Shown here in pieces: positions 17,682-30,013 of a DNA stretch of 64,000 nucleotides. Numbering within the stretch: position 1 is the stretch's first letter; each line of letters starts with the position of its first letter. Below the pieces are notes generated by a model. The model worked only from the letters and a program-made list of their open reading frames with translations, was not told the DNA's origin and did not search any database. The stretch comes from Ruegeria sp. HKCCD8929 (GTDB taxonomy: Bacteria; Pseudomonadota; Alphaproteobacteria; Rhodobacterales; Rhodobacteraceae). Location of the stretch: contig NZ_WPZY01000006.1 in assembly GCF_013031405.1 (NCBI RefSeq), positions 62,001-126,000 on the forward strand, given 5' to 3'. The position numbers and the translations under genes were made by a program.

Positions 17682-19219
17682 TGGCGCGGCAGGCTGGACA
17701 GCAGATCGGACCGTTGCGGCGCCTGCCGCTGTTTCTGCTGCTCTGGGGGATCGCGTCCATCGTTATGTGGGTGCCTGCGGGCTATGCGCTGGCGCTGGAC
17801 GATCATGCGACCTCGCGGTCGTTCTTCTATTCCGGCATCGTCGGGCTGACCATCGTCACCATGATCGCGCTGGCGATGCAGAACCGGTTTCCGAAACGCG
17901 GCACATTGGGGCAACTGGCGGCGCTGATGGCAGCCTATTCGGTCTTGCCGGCCTTTCTGGCGATCCCGTTTCACGATGCGCTGGGAACCACCAGTTTTCT
18001 CAACGCCTATTTTGACATGGTCAGCGCCATCACCACCACCGGCGCCGACATGTTCCCGGACCCCGAGCGCCTGTCGGCGCCGCTGCATCTGTGGCGCGCG
18101 CAGGTGGGCTGGATGGGCGGTCTGCTGATGTGGATTGCAGCCTCGGCGATTCTGGCGCCGCTATCGCTGGGCGGGTTCGAAGTGACCGCGAAGGGCGAGC
18201 CGGGCCGGGCGGTCTCGGGCGCCGCGCAGAGTGAAAAAGCCGACCCGCGCGGACGGCTTTTGCGCATCACCCGCACTCTGGCCCCGATCTATGCGGCTCT
18301 GACCGGGGTGATCTGGATACTCCTGCTGATGGCGGGTGAGCAGGGCCTGACCGCCATCTGCCACGCGATGTCGGTGATGGCGACCTCGGGCATCTCTCCG
18401 GTGGGAGGAATGGAGGGGTCGACCGCCGGGGCCACCGGCGAGGCGATCTTGTTCCTGTTCCTGTTCTTTGCGCTCTCGCGCCTGACCTTCTCCTCGGACA
18501 CGGTCACCAGCGGCTATGCGCGGCTCGACCGGGACCCCGAGTTTCGCATCGGCCTGATGATCGTTTTCGCCCTGCCGCTGATGCTGCTTTTGCGCAACTG
18601 GGGTGCTGCGCTGGATGTCGGGTCGGATGTGACGGCTGAGCAGGGGCTGCGCTCGCTTTGGGGCGGTATCTTTACGGTTCTGTCCTTTCTGACCACCACC
18701 GGGTTCGAAAGCGCCAATTGGGGCGAGGCGCGGCAATGGTCTGGGCTGGGCACGCCGGGTCTGATCCTGATGGGATTGGCGGTGATTGGAGGCGGCGTGG
18801 CGACCACCGCTGGGGGGGTTAAGCTGTTGCGGGTCTTTGCGCTCTACCTCAATGGCCTGCGCGAGATGGAGCGGCTGATCCACCCCTCGTCGATCAGCGG
18901 TCAGGGCGTTGGCAACCGCCGCATCCAGCGTGACGGGGCGTTTATTGCCTGGGTGTTCTTCATGCTCTTTGCCTTGTCGCTGGCCGCCATCAGCGTGACC
19001 CTCGCCGCGCTCGGTTCGGGCTTTGAACAGGCGCTGGTTCTCAGCATCGCGACGCTCACCACCACCGGTCCGCTCATTGACAGTGCAACCGATCTTTCTA
19101 TCCGGTTGACCGATCTGGATGGCGGGGCGAAGGCGGTGTTGTGTGCGGCAATGGTGATCGGTCGGCTGGAAACGCTTGCCATCATCGCGCTGATCACTCC
19201 GACCCTGTGGCGCGGTTGA
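17681..19219 (+). CDS. trkH: Potassium uptake transmembrane subunit TrkH
   Basis: A 512-residue inner-membrane channel subunit with the repeated pore loops typical of Trk/Ktr proteins: AITTTGADM (~112-120), SVMATSGISPVGG, SFLTTTGFESANW and ATLTTTGPLIDSA, the four selectivity-filter-like segments. It is coupled to trkA, the subunit it needs. The gene continues the block conserved with hfq and hflX. Confidence 0.94.
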   Translation: MARQAGQQIGPLRRLPLFLLLWGIASIVMWVPAGYALALDDHATSRSFFYSGIVGLTIVTMIALAMQNRFPKRGTLGQLAALMAAYSVLPAFLAIPFHDALGTTSFLNAYFDMVSAITTTGADMFPDPERLSAPLHLWRAQVGWMGGLLMWIAASAILAPLSLGGFEVTAKGEPGRAVSGAAQSEKADPRGRLLRITRTLAPIYAALTGVIWILLLMAGEQGLTAICHAMSVMATSGISPVGGMEGSTAGATGEAILFLFLFFALSRLTFSSDTVTSGYARLDRDPEFRIGLMIVFALPLMLLLRNWGAALDVGSDVTAEQGLRSLWGGIFTVLSFLTTTGFESANWGEARQWSGLGTPGLILMGLAVIGGGVATTAGGVKLLRVFALYLNGLREMERLIHPSSISGQGVGNRRIQRDGAFIAWVFFMLFALSLAAISVTLAALGSGFEQALVLSIATLTTTGPLIDSATDLSIRLTDLDGGAKAVLCAAMVIGRLETLAIIALITPTLWRG

Positions 19220-19236
19220 CCCACTCTGGTTAACGT

Positions 19237-19258
19237 AGCGTCAGCGTAACGCTTTTTT
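19237..19258 (+). terminator. Weak intrinsic terminator after trkH
   Basis: A 5-bp stem AGCGT / ACGCT with a 7-base loop followed directly by six T residues, 17 bp after the trkH stop. The U-tract is good and the stem short, so termination is probably partial. The hfq promoter would then lie between 19259 and 19353. Confidence 0.5.
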
Positions 19259-19353
19259 CGTCTGGCATATCCGTTCGCGCCACTCCATACTCCACCGGAG
19301 GGAGCGCGTTGGTCCGCAGCGCGTAGCAAGAACAACGGCGAGATTATAACAAT

Positions 19354-19593
19354 ATGGCTTCGGACAGACAGAATCTTCAGGACGCGTTCCTGAATCATGT
19401 ACGGAAGACTAAGGTTCCGGTAACGATTTTCCTGATCAACGGCGTGAAGTTGCAAGGTGTGATCACCTGGTTCGACAATTTCTGTGTGCTCCTGCGCCGC
19501 GACGGACAGTCGCAGCTGGTGTATAAGCACGCGATCTCGACCATCATGCCGGCTCAGCCGATCAGCCTATATGAGGGCGAAGACGCCACTTGA
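19354..19593 (+). CDS. hfq: RNA chaperone Hfq
   Basis: A 79-residue Sm-like hexameric RNA chaperone that helps small RNAs pair with mRNAs. It shows Sm1 ([20 protein letters not shown]) and Sm2 ([15 protein letters not shown]) motifs and the conserved Gln8/Phe42/Tyr-Lys-His RNA-binding residues. The C-terminus is short, as usual in alphaproteobacteria. Its stop overlaps the hflX start (TGATG). Its presence is relevant to the small-RNA candidate at 41944-42018. Confidence 0.98.
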   Translation: MASDRQNLQDAFLNHVRKTKVPVTIFLINGVKLQGVITWFDNFCVLLRRDGQSQLVYKHAISTIMPAQPISLYEGEDAT

Positions 19594-20864
19594 TGGAACA
19601 TGACAGGGTGCGCACCCGGGCCTGGGTGCTGCATCCCGAGATAAGATCAGATGACGAGCGCCGCGTTCCCGGACCGGCGCTCGAAGAAGCCGTGGCATTG
19701 GCTGCGGCGCTACCCGATCTTGAGGTGACTGGGTCGGAAATTGTGCGCTTGCAACGGGCGCAGCCGGGACTTTTGTTCGGCAGCGGCAAGATCGAGGAAT
19801 TGGGCGCGCGGTTCCGCGAAGCCGATGTCGAACTGGTGCTGATCGACGGGCCGGTGACCCCGGTGCAGCAGCGCAATCTGGAAAAGGCGTGGAAGGTCAA
19901 GATTCTCGACCGAACCGGGTTGATCCTCGAGATCTTCTCGGACCGTGCCCGCACCCGCGAGGGTGTGTTGCAGGTCGAGATGGCCGCGCTGAGTTATCAG
20001 CGCACGAGGCTTGTCCGCGCCTGGACCCATCTGGAACGTCAGCGCGGCGGGTTGGGGTTTGTCGGCGGTCCGGGCGAAACCCAGATCGAGGCCGACCGCC
20101 GCGCCATCGATGACCAACTCGTCCGCCTGCGCCGTCAGTTGCAGAAGGTGATCAAGACGCGCGAGCTGCACCGCAAGGCGCGTGCAAAGGTGCCTTATCC
20201 GATCGTGGCGCTGGTGGGCTATACGAACGCTGGCAAATCGACCTTGTTCAATCGGCTGACCGGAGCCGAGGTGATGGCCAAGGACATGCTCTTTGCCACG
20301 CTCGATCCGACCATGCGGCGGGTGGAGCTACCGGACGGCCCCAAAGTAATTCTGTCCGACACGGTGGGCTTCATCTCGAACCTGCCGACCGAATTGGTGG
20401 CCGCGTTCCGCGCCACGCTGGAAGAGGTTCTGGGCGCCGATCTGATCGTACATGTGCGTGATATCAGCCATGAGGAAACCGAGGCACAGGCGCAGGATGT
20501 TGAGACGATCCTCACTTCGCTGGGGGTCGATGAGGATCGCGCCCGGCTTGAGGTCTGGAACAAGATCGACCAACTTGACAGTGACGAGCGCGCCGCCATC
20601 GACGCCCGCGCCGGGCGCGATCCGGCGATCCATGCAATTTCGGCAGTGACGGGCGAAGGCCTGGACGCGCTATTGGCGGCGATTGCCGAGAAATTGCAGG
20701 GCGTGCGGCACCAGAGCGTGCTGCAACTCGGGTTTTCCGACGGCCGCCGCCGCGCGTGGCTGTTCCGTCAGGATGTTGTGAAGAGCGAAGAGCAGACCGA
20801 GCAAGGGTTCGAAATCACCGTTCTGTGGACCGCAAGGCAAGAGGCGAAATTCGCGGCGCTTTAA
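19593..20864 (+). CDS. hflX: Ribosome-associated GTPase HflX
   Basis: A 423-residue GTPase that splits stalled ribosomes under stress. An N-terminal HflX domain with LFGSGKIEEL and the Gly-rich loop GGPGETQIE (~154-162) precedes the G domain: G1 GYTNAGKST, G3 DTVGFI, G4 NKID, G5 region ISAVTGEG. ATG 19593 overlaps the hfq stop; a TTG one codon earlier is possible. The stop overlaps the convergent SnoaL-like gene by 4 bp. Confidence 0.95.
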   Translation: MEHDRVRTRAWVLHPEIRSDDERRVPGPALEEAVALAAALPDLEVTGSEIVRLQRAQPGLLFGSGKIEELGARFREADVELVLIDGPVTPVQQRNLEKAWKVKILDRTGLILEIFSDRARTREGVLQVEMAALSYQRTRLVRAWTHLERQRGGLGFVGGPGETQIEADRRAIDDQLVRLRRQLQKVIKTRELHRKARAKVPYPIVALVGYTNAGKSTLFNRLTGAEVMAKDMLFATLDPTMRRVELPDGPKVILSDTVGFISNLPTELVAAFRATLEEVLGADLIVHVRDISHEETEAQAQDVETILTSLGVDEDRARLEVWNKIDQLDSDERAAIDARAGRDPAIHAISAVTGEGLDALLAAIAEKLQGVRHQSVLQLGFSDGRRRAWLFRQDVVKSEEQTEQGFEITVLWTARQEAKFAAL

Positions 20865-21262
20865 CCTGCGGGCCGGTCAATCTGGCGCTGATACTCCGCC
20901 GGGTCGAACCAGATCCGGGATGACAGCACCTTGTAGTCGGGGCCCAGTTCCCACTCTTCCCACCCCCGCATGACCACGTGATTTTTGGTTTCGCTGTGGT
21001 GACCCTCGAAGGTCCAGACAAAGATCGCATGATCTCCGGCCTTGCGCATCATGTCACAGCTCATGTCGAGATCGGGAAAGGTGGCATGAAGGTCGCGCGC
21101 AAGTTCGGCAACCGCGGCGTGGCCGGTCTGCGCCTCACCGTGATTGACGGCAATCTGGCCGTCGCGGGTGTAAAAACCGGCAACCTCTTGCGGGTTGCCG
21201 GAACACCAGGCCAAGGCATAGTCGCGGGCCAGATTGTGCAGAATGTCTTGATCGCTGGCCAT
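20861..21262 (-). CDS. SnoaL/NTF2-like small protein
   Basis: A 133-residue protein with the NTF2-like cone fold expected from DYALAWCSGNPQEVAGFYT (helices), GHAAVAELARDLHATFPDLDM and the closing strands HAIFVWTFEGHH and VVMRGWEEWEL. The family includes polyketide cyclases and many stand-alone proteins without known substrate. ATG 21262 is chosen as the family start; a longer in-frame extension is GC-rich shadow. It converges with hflX. No function assigned. Confidence 0.7.
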   Translation of the reverse strand: MASDQDILHNLARDYALAWCSGNPQEVAGFYTRDGQIAVNHGEAQTGHAAVAELARDLHATFPDLDMSCDMMRKAGDHAIFVWTFEGHHSETKNHVVMRGWEEWELGPDYKVLSSRIWFDPAEYQRQIDRPAG

Positions 21263-21389
21263 GAGGCCCCCTCCGTGCGGTGTGTCGGCACATGCCAAGA
21301 ATATGCCACATCGGGGCGCAGCGTCCACAATCGCGCGGCGCGTGCGCGGTAACACGCGCGTCGCGCGAGGTGTGTCGGAGGAGTGAGGT

Positions 21390-23852
21390 CTAGCGGGGAA
21401 CGAGTTGTGTAACGCCGACCGCCGCCGCCCGGGCCAGTTCCATGTCCAGCGACATCGGGATGTACTCGCCGCGCCGCCAGAGCTGGGCCATATCGTCATA
21501 GTAGCGCGACAGAAAATGCCCCGATTGACCGGTCGACGTGATGAACAGTGAACTGTCCGGGTCGGCGAAATCATACACCCCACGATAGCCTGCGCCGTGC
21601 ACGTTCTGGAACGGGTCCGGGGCCTCACCAGAGGTGCGGCCGCGCAGCAGGGTGTTGTCGCCGCCGCTTGTCGACTGGCGGATGTTCACGAAAAAGCGCA
21701 GCACCGGCACCTCGCCCAGAACCGGGTGATCGTGGGTCGCCTGATGTGCATCCCCCCAGCGCAGCGATTCCAGCGCGGTGCCGTAACGCTCGGCGATCCA
21801 GATCAGCGCGTCGTCCAGCGCCAGCCGGGCCATGTCGGTGCAGGTCTCGGCAGGCGCGCTCTGACGCACGTCGCACCAGACCGAGGCGCCGTCGATGTCG
21901 CGATAGACCCGCTCGATGAACAAAGGCTCGACATGTTTGAATTCGCTGGCCAGCGGCCCCAACTCATCCGCGATCAGCCGCTTTTGCAGGGCGCGCAACC
22001 AGGCGGCGTAGAGTAGCGGTTCGGGCAGATGTTCGTTCATCTCGCCGTTCCACTCGGCCAACAGGCTTAGTGCGATCTGACGCTGGCGCTCGGGCGTGCC
22101 CTCGGGCGCGGCCTCGCCGGTGAACCACAGATCCGCGCCGATCAGCGGCAGCAGCGAGCGGGCGGTGAAACTCACCGGGTCGAGCTGCGCCTCGATGAAA
22201 CTGTCGCGGGTATGCACCTCGCGCGACTGCATCAGTTTCTCCCACCGCTGCACCCGCTGGGTGTCGCCCCAGGCGTATGAGACATGGTTGGGGAAAGGAC
22301 GGTCGACGGTCTTGTTGTTGGTATTTCCCAACAACCCACCAACCGGAGAGACGAAGGCCGGGTTGGCCGCATAAGACGCGCGACCTTGCCATCGGTTCTC
22401 GGCCCGCCAGCCCTGACTGGGCAGGCGTCCCTTGCTCTGATGCCGGGGATCGCGTTTGGGCATGGCGCCGATGGTTTTCATCGCGATGGTCTCGCGGTCG
22501 GCCAACGACAGGTTTTGCGATGGTCCGATGTAGTCCTCGGCGGCCCGGATCGCGCTGCGCACGTCATCGGCCCTCATCAGCGCCATCGACGCGGTCATCG
22601 AGGTGTCGCGCGGGCTGAGCATGGTCCAGGACAGCGCGACCACATGGCCCGGTGGGGTGATGGTGTCGAGGCTGTAGTGACTGCCGGGCAGCACCGGCCC
22701 GTTCTCGGTCCAGCGTAGGGTCAGAGTGATCGGCGGGGCGTCGTTGATCTCAATGATCGAAGGGCGGGTTTCGAACCGCTTGTAGCCGTCCGGGGTCAGG
22801 TATTCCTCGGGGTTTTCAGGGTTGAGCCGCTCGATATAGAGGTCCTGATCGTCCATGTAAGATGAGGTCAGGCCCCAGCCCAGCCGGTCGCTGCGCCCGA
22901 CCATGATGGCGGGCACACCGGGGATCGAGCCGCCGATGACGCCACCCTTGGCCAACTCCAGCCGTGCCAGATACCAGATTGCCGGGGCGGTAAAGCCCAG
23001 ATGCGGGTCGTTGGCCAAGAGCGTACCGCCACTGGCCGAGCGCGAGGGCGCAGCGCTCCAGGCGTTCGAAGCCCCGGCCAGTCCGCGCCGGGGAAGGGGC
23101 GAGAGGGGCGTGTCGGGCCTCGGCTGGCTGGCGGCATAGCGCGGCAGGTCCGGGAACAGCACGGCATATTCCGGCAGCGCGGCGGTGCCCGCGCCGGGCA
23201 CATCGGGCAGGATGTCCATCAGCCGTTCCGGATCGTCGAGCATCAGCGAGGTTCGGGCGCGCAGAACCTCTTCCTCAAGATGGCCCGACAGTTGCAAACC
23301 CATCAGTTTGATGATGGCCAGACTGTCGCCGGGTTGCCAGGGCGCGACGGGAGTGTTGAACAGGAACATCTCGGGCGCGCCGCGACCCAGTGCCTTTTCG
23401 TTGATCTCGGCAAGCCGGGCATTGACGCCGGCGGCGTAGGCCTTGAGCGCGGCCTTGGTGTAGTCGTCCTGCACCTCGACCGATTGCAGGGCAAGGCGAT
23501 AGAGGTCGAGCCGCCGCAGCAGCTTGTCGATCCGCACGGTGCGCTCACCAAAGATCTCGGACAGGCGGCCCTGCACGGTGCGGCGCAGCATGTTCATCTG
23601 CCATAGCCGGTCCTGCGCATGGGCATAGCCCAGACCAAAGAATACGTCCGGGTCACTTTCGCCGAAGATATGGGGGACGTTGGCATTGTCGCGCACGATT
23701 TCGACCGGAGTAGTGAGGCCGCGAACTTCGACCCGCTGATTGTAGTCGGGCAGCGACTGGCTGGCGAGGAAATAGACCAGCAGCACACCCGCAACAACAA
23801 GCATCACGAGGCCGACGGCAATGCGCATTAGCCAGCGAAAAAGAAGACCCAT
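21390..23852 (-). CDS. Penicillin/AHL acylase-family Ntn hydrolase
   Basis: An 820-residue N-terminal-nucleophile amidase of the penicillin acylase family. It has a signal anchor (residues ~10-30), an alpha chain and a beta chain that would begin at the autocatalytic Ser262 (GA|SNAW). The family VEIVRDNANVPHIFGESD (~50-67) and GYAHAQDRLWQM motifs and the downstream ANDPHL and GVPAIMVGRSDRLGWGLT segments are clear. Members cleave beta-lactam side chains or N-acyl-homoserine lactones; the substrate here cannot be read. ATG 23852 follows GGGGCG; a TTG one codon upstream is less likely. Periplasmic by its anchor. Confidence 0.9.
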   Translation of the reverse strand: MGLLFRWLMRIAVGLVMLVVAGVLLVYFLASQSLPDYNQRVEVRGLTTPVEIVRDNANVPHIFGESDPDVFFGLGYAHAQDRLWQMNMLRRTVQGRLSEIFGERTVRIDKLLRRLDLYRLALQSVEVQDDYTKAALKAYAAGVNARLAEINEKALGRGAPEMFLFNTPVAPWQPGDSLAIIKLMGLQLSGHLEEEVLRARTSLMLDDPERLMDILPDVPGAGTAALPEYAVLFPDLPRYAASQPRPDTPLSPLPRRGLAGASNAWSAAPSRSASGGTLLANDPHLGFTAPAIWYLARLELAKGGVIGGSIPGVPAIMVGRSDRLGWGLTSSYMDDQDLYIERLNPENPEEYLTPDGYKRFETRPSIIEINDAPPITLTLRWTENGPVLPGSHYSLDTITPPGHVVALSWTMLSPRDTSMTASMALMRADDVRSAIRAAEDYIGPSQNLSLADRETIAMKTIGAMPKRDPRHQSKGRLPSQGWRAENRWQGRASYAANPAFVSPVGGLLGNTNNKTVDRPFPNHVSYAWGDTQRVQRWEKLMQSREVHTRDSFIEAQLDPVSFTARSLLPLIGADLWFTGEAAPEGTPERQRQIALSLLAEWNGEMNEHLPEPLLYAAWLRALQKRLIADELGPLASEFKHVEPLFIERVYRDIDGASVWCDVRQSAPAETCTDMARLALDDALIWIAERYGTALESLRWGDAHQATHDHPVLGEVPVLRFFVNIRQSTSGGDNTLLRGRTSGEAPDPFQNVHGAGYRGVYDFADPDSSLFITSTGQSGHFLSRYYDDMAQLWRRGEYIPMSLDMELARAAAVGVTQLVPR

Positions 23853-23976
23853 CAACGCCCCGTTTTGTTCTTATGGCTGAAAGATGTGCGCAATTTAGTT
23901 GAAGCAGTCGGGATGCGAAAGAGGCACCGTGGCGTGATCTTTGCGCAAGGCGCTTGAACCGCGCCTACGGCGCCGT

Positions 23977-24013
23977 GCCTCCGGCGGGGATATTTGGGGC
24001 AAGAGGAAGGGGG
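23977..24013 (+). repeat. Dispersed intergenic repeat, copy 1
   Basis: GCCTCCGGCGGGGATATTTGG followed by a GGCAAGAGGAAG-type purine tail. It matches copy 2 (48570-48606) at 36 of 37 positions by eye; copy 3 at 42959-43010 is a divergent relative. It is placed in the gap between the penicillin acylase start and the SYLF gene stop. Such elements are common in intergenic regions of Rhodobacteraceae genomes. Confidence 0.75.
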
Positions 24014-24043
24014 CGGCGCGGTGTAGCGACCGCCCGAGGATCT

Positions 24044-24616
24044 TCAGGGGATGATGCGCGTGTACTTGATGCCTTCCAGCGTGGCGCCGACGCGCAGTCC
24101 GGCGCGTCCGAACACAGCGGCCAGAACCGGTGATCGCAGCGTGTTGGTATCGGCTGTCAACGAGTCGCCCTGATCGCTGACCACGTATTCCAGATCCGCG
24201 CCTGCGGTCCAGCCGCTGGAGCGGCGGAAGTTGTTCAGTGCGTCCTGCGTCATGAAAAACAACACATGCGCGTATTGCTGCGCGCCGATCTGCAGACCTG
24301 CGCTGCCGCTGACGGCCGAGTAGTAGTCCACGGTCACGCCGTTGATGCGCAGGGCGCCACGGCCATAGCTGCCGCCGAACACGAACCCTGCCTCGGTGAC
24401 CAGCGGCATGACCAGCATGCCCGAGGCTTTCTCGGCGATCTCGATCGTGTTGGGATATTTGGAATACATCTCATTCAGCGTCGCATCGACACGGGCGTCG
24501 ATGGTGGCTGCGTTGGAGTTGCCGACGCCGTTGCCGCAGGCGGCTGTAAAGCTCAGCCCGGCCATGCCCAAGGCAAAGCCGCGACGGGTCAGTCGGGGTG
24601 TTTGGGAACTGCTCAT
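24044..24616 (-). CDS. SYLF/Ysc84-domain lipoprotein
   Basis: A 190-residue exported protein. The N-terminus has twin arginines (LTRRGFALGMAGLSFTAACG) and a lipobox TAAC, suggesting Tat-type or Sec export and lipidation. The SYLF (Ysc84) lipid-binding domain covers ~60-190, with KASGMLVMPLVTEAGFVFGGSYGRG and the glycine-rich end GRAGLRVGATLEG. The family binds phosphoinositides in eukaryotes; its bacterial role is unclear. 143 bp separate it from the hemB stop. Confidence 0.85.
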   Translation of the reverse strand: MSSSQTPRLTRRGFALGMAGLSFTAACGNGVGNSNAATIDARVDATLNEMYSKYPNTIEIAEKASGMLVMPLVTEAGFVFGGSYGRGALRINGVTVDYYSAVSGSAGLQIGAQQYAHVLFFMTQDALNNFRRSSGWTAGADLEYVVSDQGDSLTADTNTLRSPVLAAVFGRAGLRVGATLEGIKYTRIIP

Positions 24617-24759
24617 GTATCTTTTCTCTGTATATGTGCCTGATTGTGCCGGATTTGCCCGGTCTTGGTTGCAAGAATACGCCGAATGCGGCGGCCTGTC
24701 ACGGGGAAGCTGCCTCTTTTCAGTCAGATATCAGCGGAAACTCGCGAGGATTTGAGGGC

Positions 24760-25758
24760 TCAGCCCTGCAGGATTCGCGCCACTGCGGGCGCAAAATATG
24801 TGAGCACCCCGTCGCAGCCCGCACGCCTGAAGGCCATCAGGCTCTCCAGCATCACTTTTTCACCGTCGATCCAACCATTCTGCGCCGCCGCTTGGATCAT
24901 CGCGTATTCGCCCGAGACCTGATAGGCATAGGTCGGCGCACCGAACGTGTCTTTGGCCCGGAGGCAGATGTCGAGATAGGGCATCCCCGGCTTGATCATC
25001 ACCATATCGGCACCCTCGGTCAGGTCGCGTTCGATCAGGCGAAGGGCCTCGTTCGTGTTGGCCGGGTCCATCTGATAGGTCTTCTTGTCGCCCGTCAGCG
25101 CGCCCGAGGCCCCAACCGCATCGCGGAACGGCCCATAAAAGGCGCTGGCATATTTGGCGGCGTAGCTGAGGATCATCACGTTGTGGTGCCCGGCGGCCTC
25201 CAGCGCTTGCCGCATGGCGCCGATACGTCCGTCCATCATGTCGCTGGGCCCGATGATATCCGCCCCGGCCTCGGCCTGGGCCAGCGTCATCTTCACCAGA
25301 GCCTCGACGGTGGCGTCGTTGACGATCTCTCCATCCACGACATAGCCGTCATGGCCGTTGATGTTGTAGGGATCGAGCGCCACGTCGGTCATCACCGCGA
25401 TATCCGGTGCCGCTTCCTTGATCGCGCGGATGGCACGGTTGGAGAGGTTCTCGGGGTTCCAGGCCTCGGCGCAATCCTCGGTTTTCAAACTGGCGTCGAT
25501 ATAGGGAAAGATACAGATCGCCGGGATGCCGAGCGCCTGCGCCTCAACGGCTGCCTTGGCGATGAGGTCAACCGACCGGCGCACCACCCCGGGCATCGAT
25601 GGCACGGGTTCCTCGATCCCCTCGCCATCACGCACGAAGATGGGCCAGATCAGGTCGTTCACGCTCAGCTCGTTTTCCCGCACAAGCGCCCGGATCGCCC
25701 CTGACTGCCGGGCGCGGCGAAAGCGGGCCTTGGGATAGGGGGCGATGGTCGGTTTCAT
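24760..25758 (-). CDS. hemB: Delta-aminolevulinic acid dehydratase (porphobilinogen synthase)
   Basis: A 332-residue TIM-barrel enzyme joining two 5-aminolevulinate molecules in heme and bacteriochlorophyll synthesis. Schiff-base lysines lie in AAKYASAFYGPFRDA and MIKPGMPYLD. Where zinc enzymes have a cysteine triad, this one reads DVALDPYNINGHDG, the magnesium-type (zinc-free) variant known from Rhodobacter and Bradyrhizobium. ATG 25758 gives the normal length. The much longer open frame on this strand upstream is antisense to mfd and not a gene. Confidence 0.96.
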   Translation of the reverse strand: MKPTIAPYPKARFRRARQSGAIRALVRENELSVNDLIWPIFVRDGEGIEEPVPSMPGVVRRSVDLIAKAAVEAQALGIPAICIFPYIDASLKTEDCAEAWNPENLSNRAIRAIKEAAPDIAVMTDVALDPYNINGHDGYVVDGEIVNDATVEALVKMTLAQAEAGADIIGPSDMMDGRIGAMRQALEAAGHHNVMILSYAAKYASAFYGPFRDAVGASGALTGDKKTYQMDPANTNEALRLIERDLTEGADMVMIKPGMPYLDICLRAKDTFGAPTYAYQVSGEYAMIQAAAQNGWIDGEKVMLESLMAFRRAGCDGVLTYFAPAVARILQG

Positions 25759-25881
25759 GGCGCGCTCTCCTTGCACATTCGCGCATTGGGTGGCATGGAT
25801 TGCGTTCGGCCTCAAGGGTACCAATAGCCGCGCGCGATGGGTAGAACGCAAAAGAGACCGTAAGACACAGGGGCAGGGTGC

Positions 25882-26406
25882 TTGGACTGGTATTCCTCGA
25901 TTTTCGAACTGATCGACATGCGGAGCTTTTCCAACCTCTGGTATTGGATCGCTCTGGCCGTGGTCTGGTCGTCGGCCAGTCACTGGGTGCTCGGGGTTCC
26001 TTACGACATGATCCAGCGCGCCCGCAGGGTCGGCGGACAGGCCGAGGCCGATCTGTTGGATATCGTGCGCATCAACACCAACCGGCTGCTCTATATCGTC
26101 GAGGTGTCGGGAACGTGGTTGCTGGCGATTTCCTGTTTTCTGCTTTCGGGGCTTGCGATGCTGGGGTTCTACTACGGTATCGAGTTTGCCCAGGCGGTGT
26201 TTCTTCTTGCGTTTCCGATGTCCATTGTGGGGCTGTTGAATCTGTCTCTGGCCCGCAAACTCCGGGCAGCGGATGCGGAGCTTGATCCGATCGCAAAACT
26301 GCTGCTGCGCTGCCGGGTCTACACGCAATTGATCGGCATGGTGTCGATCTTTGTGACGTCGCTTTGGGGGATGTACCAGAATCTGGTGATTGGTCCGCTC
26401 GGCTAG
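25882..26406 (+). CDS. Small membrane protein of unknown function
   Basis: A 174-residue protein with about four hydrophobic helices (LWYWIALAVVWSSASHWVLG; TWLLAISCFLLSGLAMLGFY; AVFLLAFPMSIVGLLN; TQLIGMVSIFVTSLWGMY). The likely start is TTG 25882 after GGGGCAGGGTG; no ATG precedes Met13. It is divergent from hemB and 15 bp ahead of mfd, so it is probably cotranscribed with mfd. I recall relatives in Roseobacters labelled as a component of the SufBCD complex, but nothing in the sequence supports an iron-sulfur role. Confidence 0.7.
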   Translation: MDWYSSIFELIDMRSFSNLWYWIALAVVWSSASHWVLGVPYDMIQRARRVGGQAEADLLDIVRINTNRLLYIVEVSGTWLLAISCFLLSGLAMLGFYYGIEFAQAVFLLAFPMSIVGLLNLSLARKLRAADAELDPIAKLLLRCRVYTQLIGMVSIFVTSLWGMYQNLVIGPLG

Positions 26407-26421
26407 GATTGAACTGAGGGC

Positions 26422-29886
<3,465 letters not shown>

Positions 29887-29912
29887 CCGCATGTCGGTTT
29901 TGACGAAATTGA

Positions 29913-29954
29913 GCCCGCGCGCCGCGGGCCTCGTCTTGGCGCGGCGGTGCGCCA
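29913..29954 (+). other. Two GC-rich hairpins downstream of mfd
   Basis: GCCCGCG-CGC-CGCGGGC (29913-29929) and TGGCGC-GGCGGT-GCGCCA (29937-29954) lie 27 and 51 bp after the mfd stop. No U-tract follows, so they are at best pause or Rho-assisted termination signals. TATGAT at 29970-29975 could be a -10 for the next gene. Confidence 0.35.
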
Positions 29955-30013
29955 GACCCGAGATCATGCTATGATTGGCAAATCCCTCGCTCAATGGATC
30001 GAAGGAAATTCTA

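Noticed and set aside
21332-21367. CGCG-rich imperfect hairpin after the penicillin acylase gene
   Set aside because: Pairing is imperfect and no U-tract follows on the minus strand; it may simply reflect high GC.
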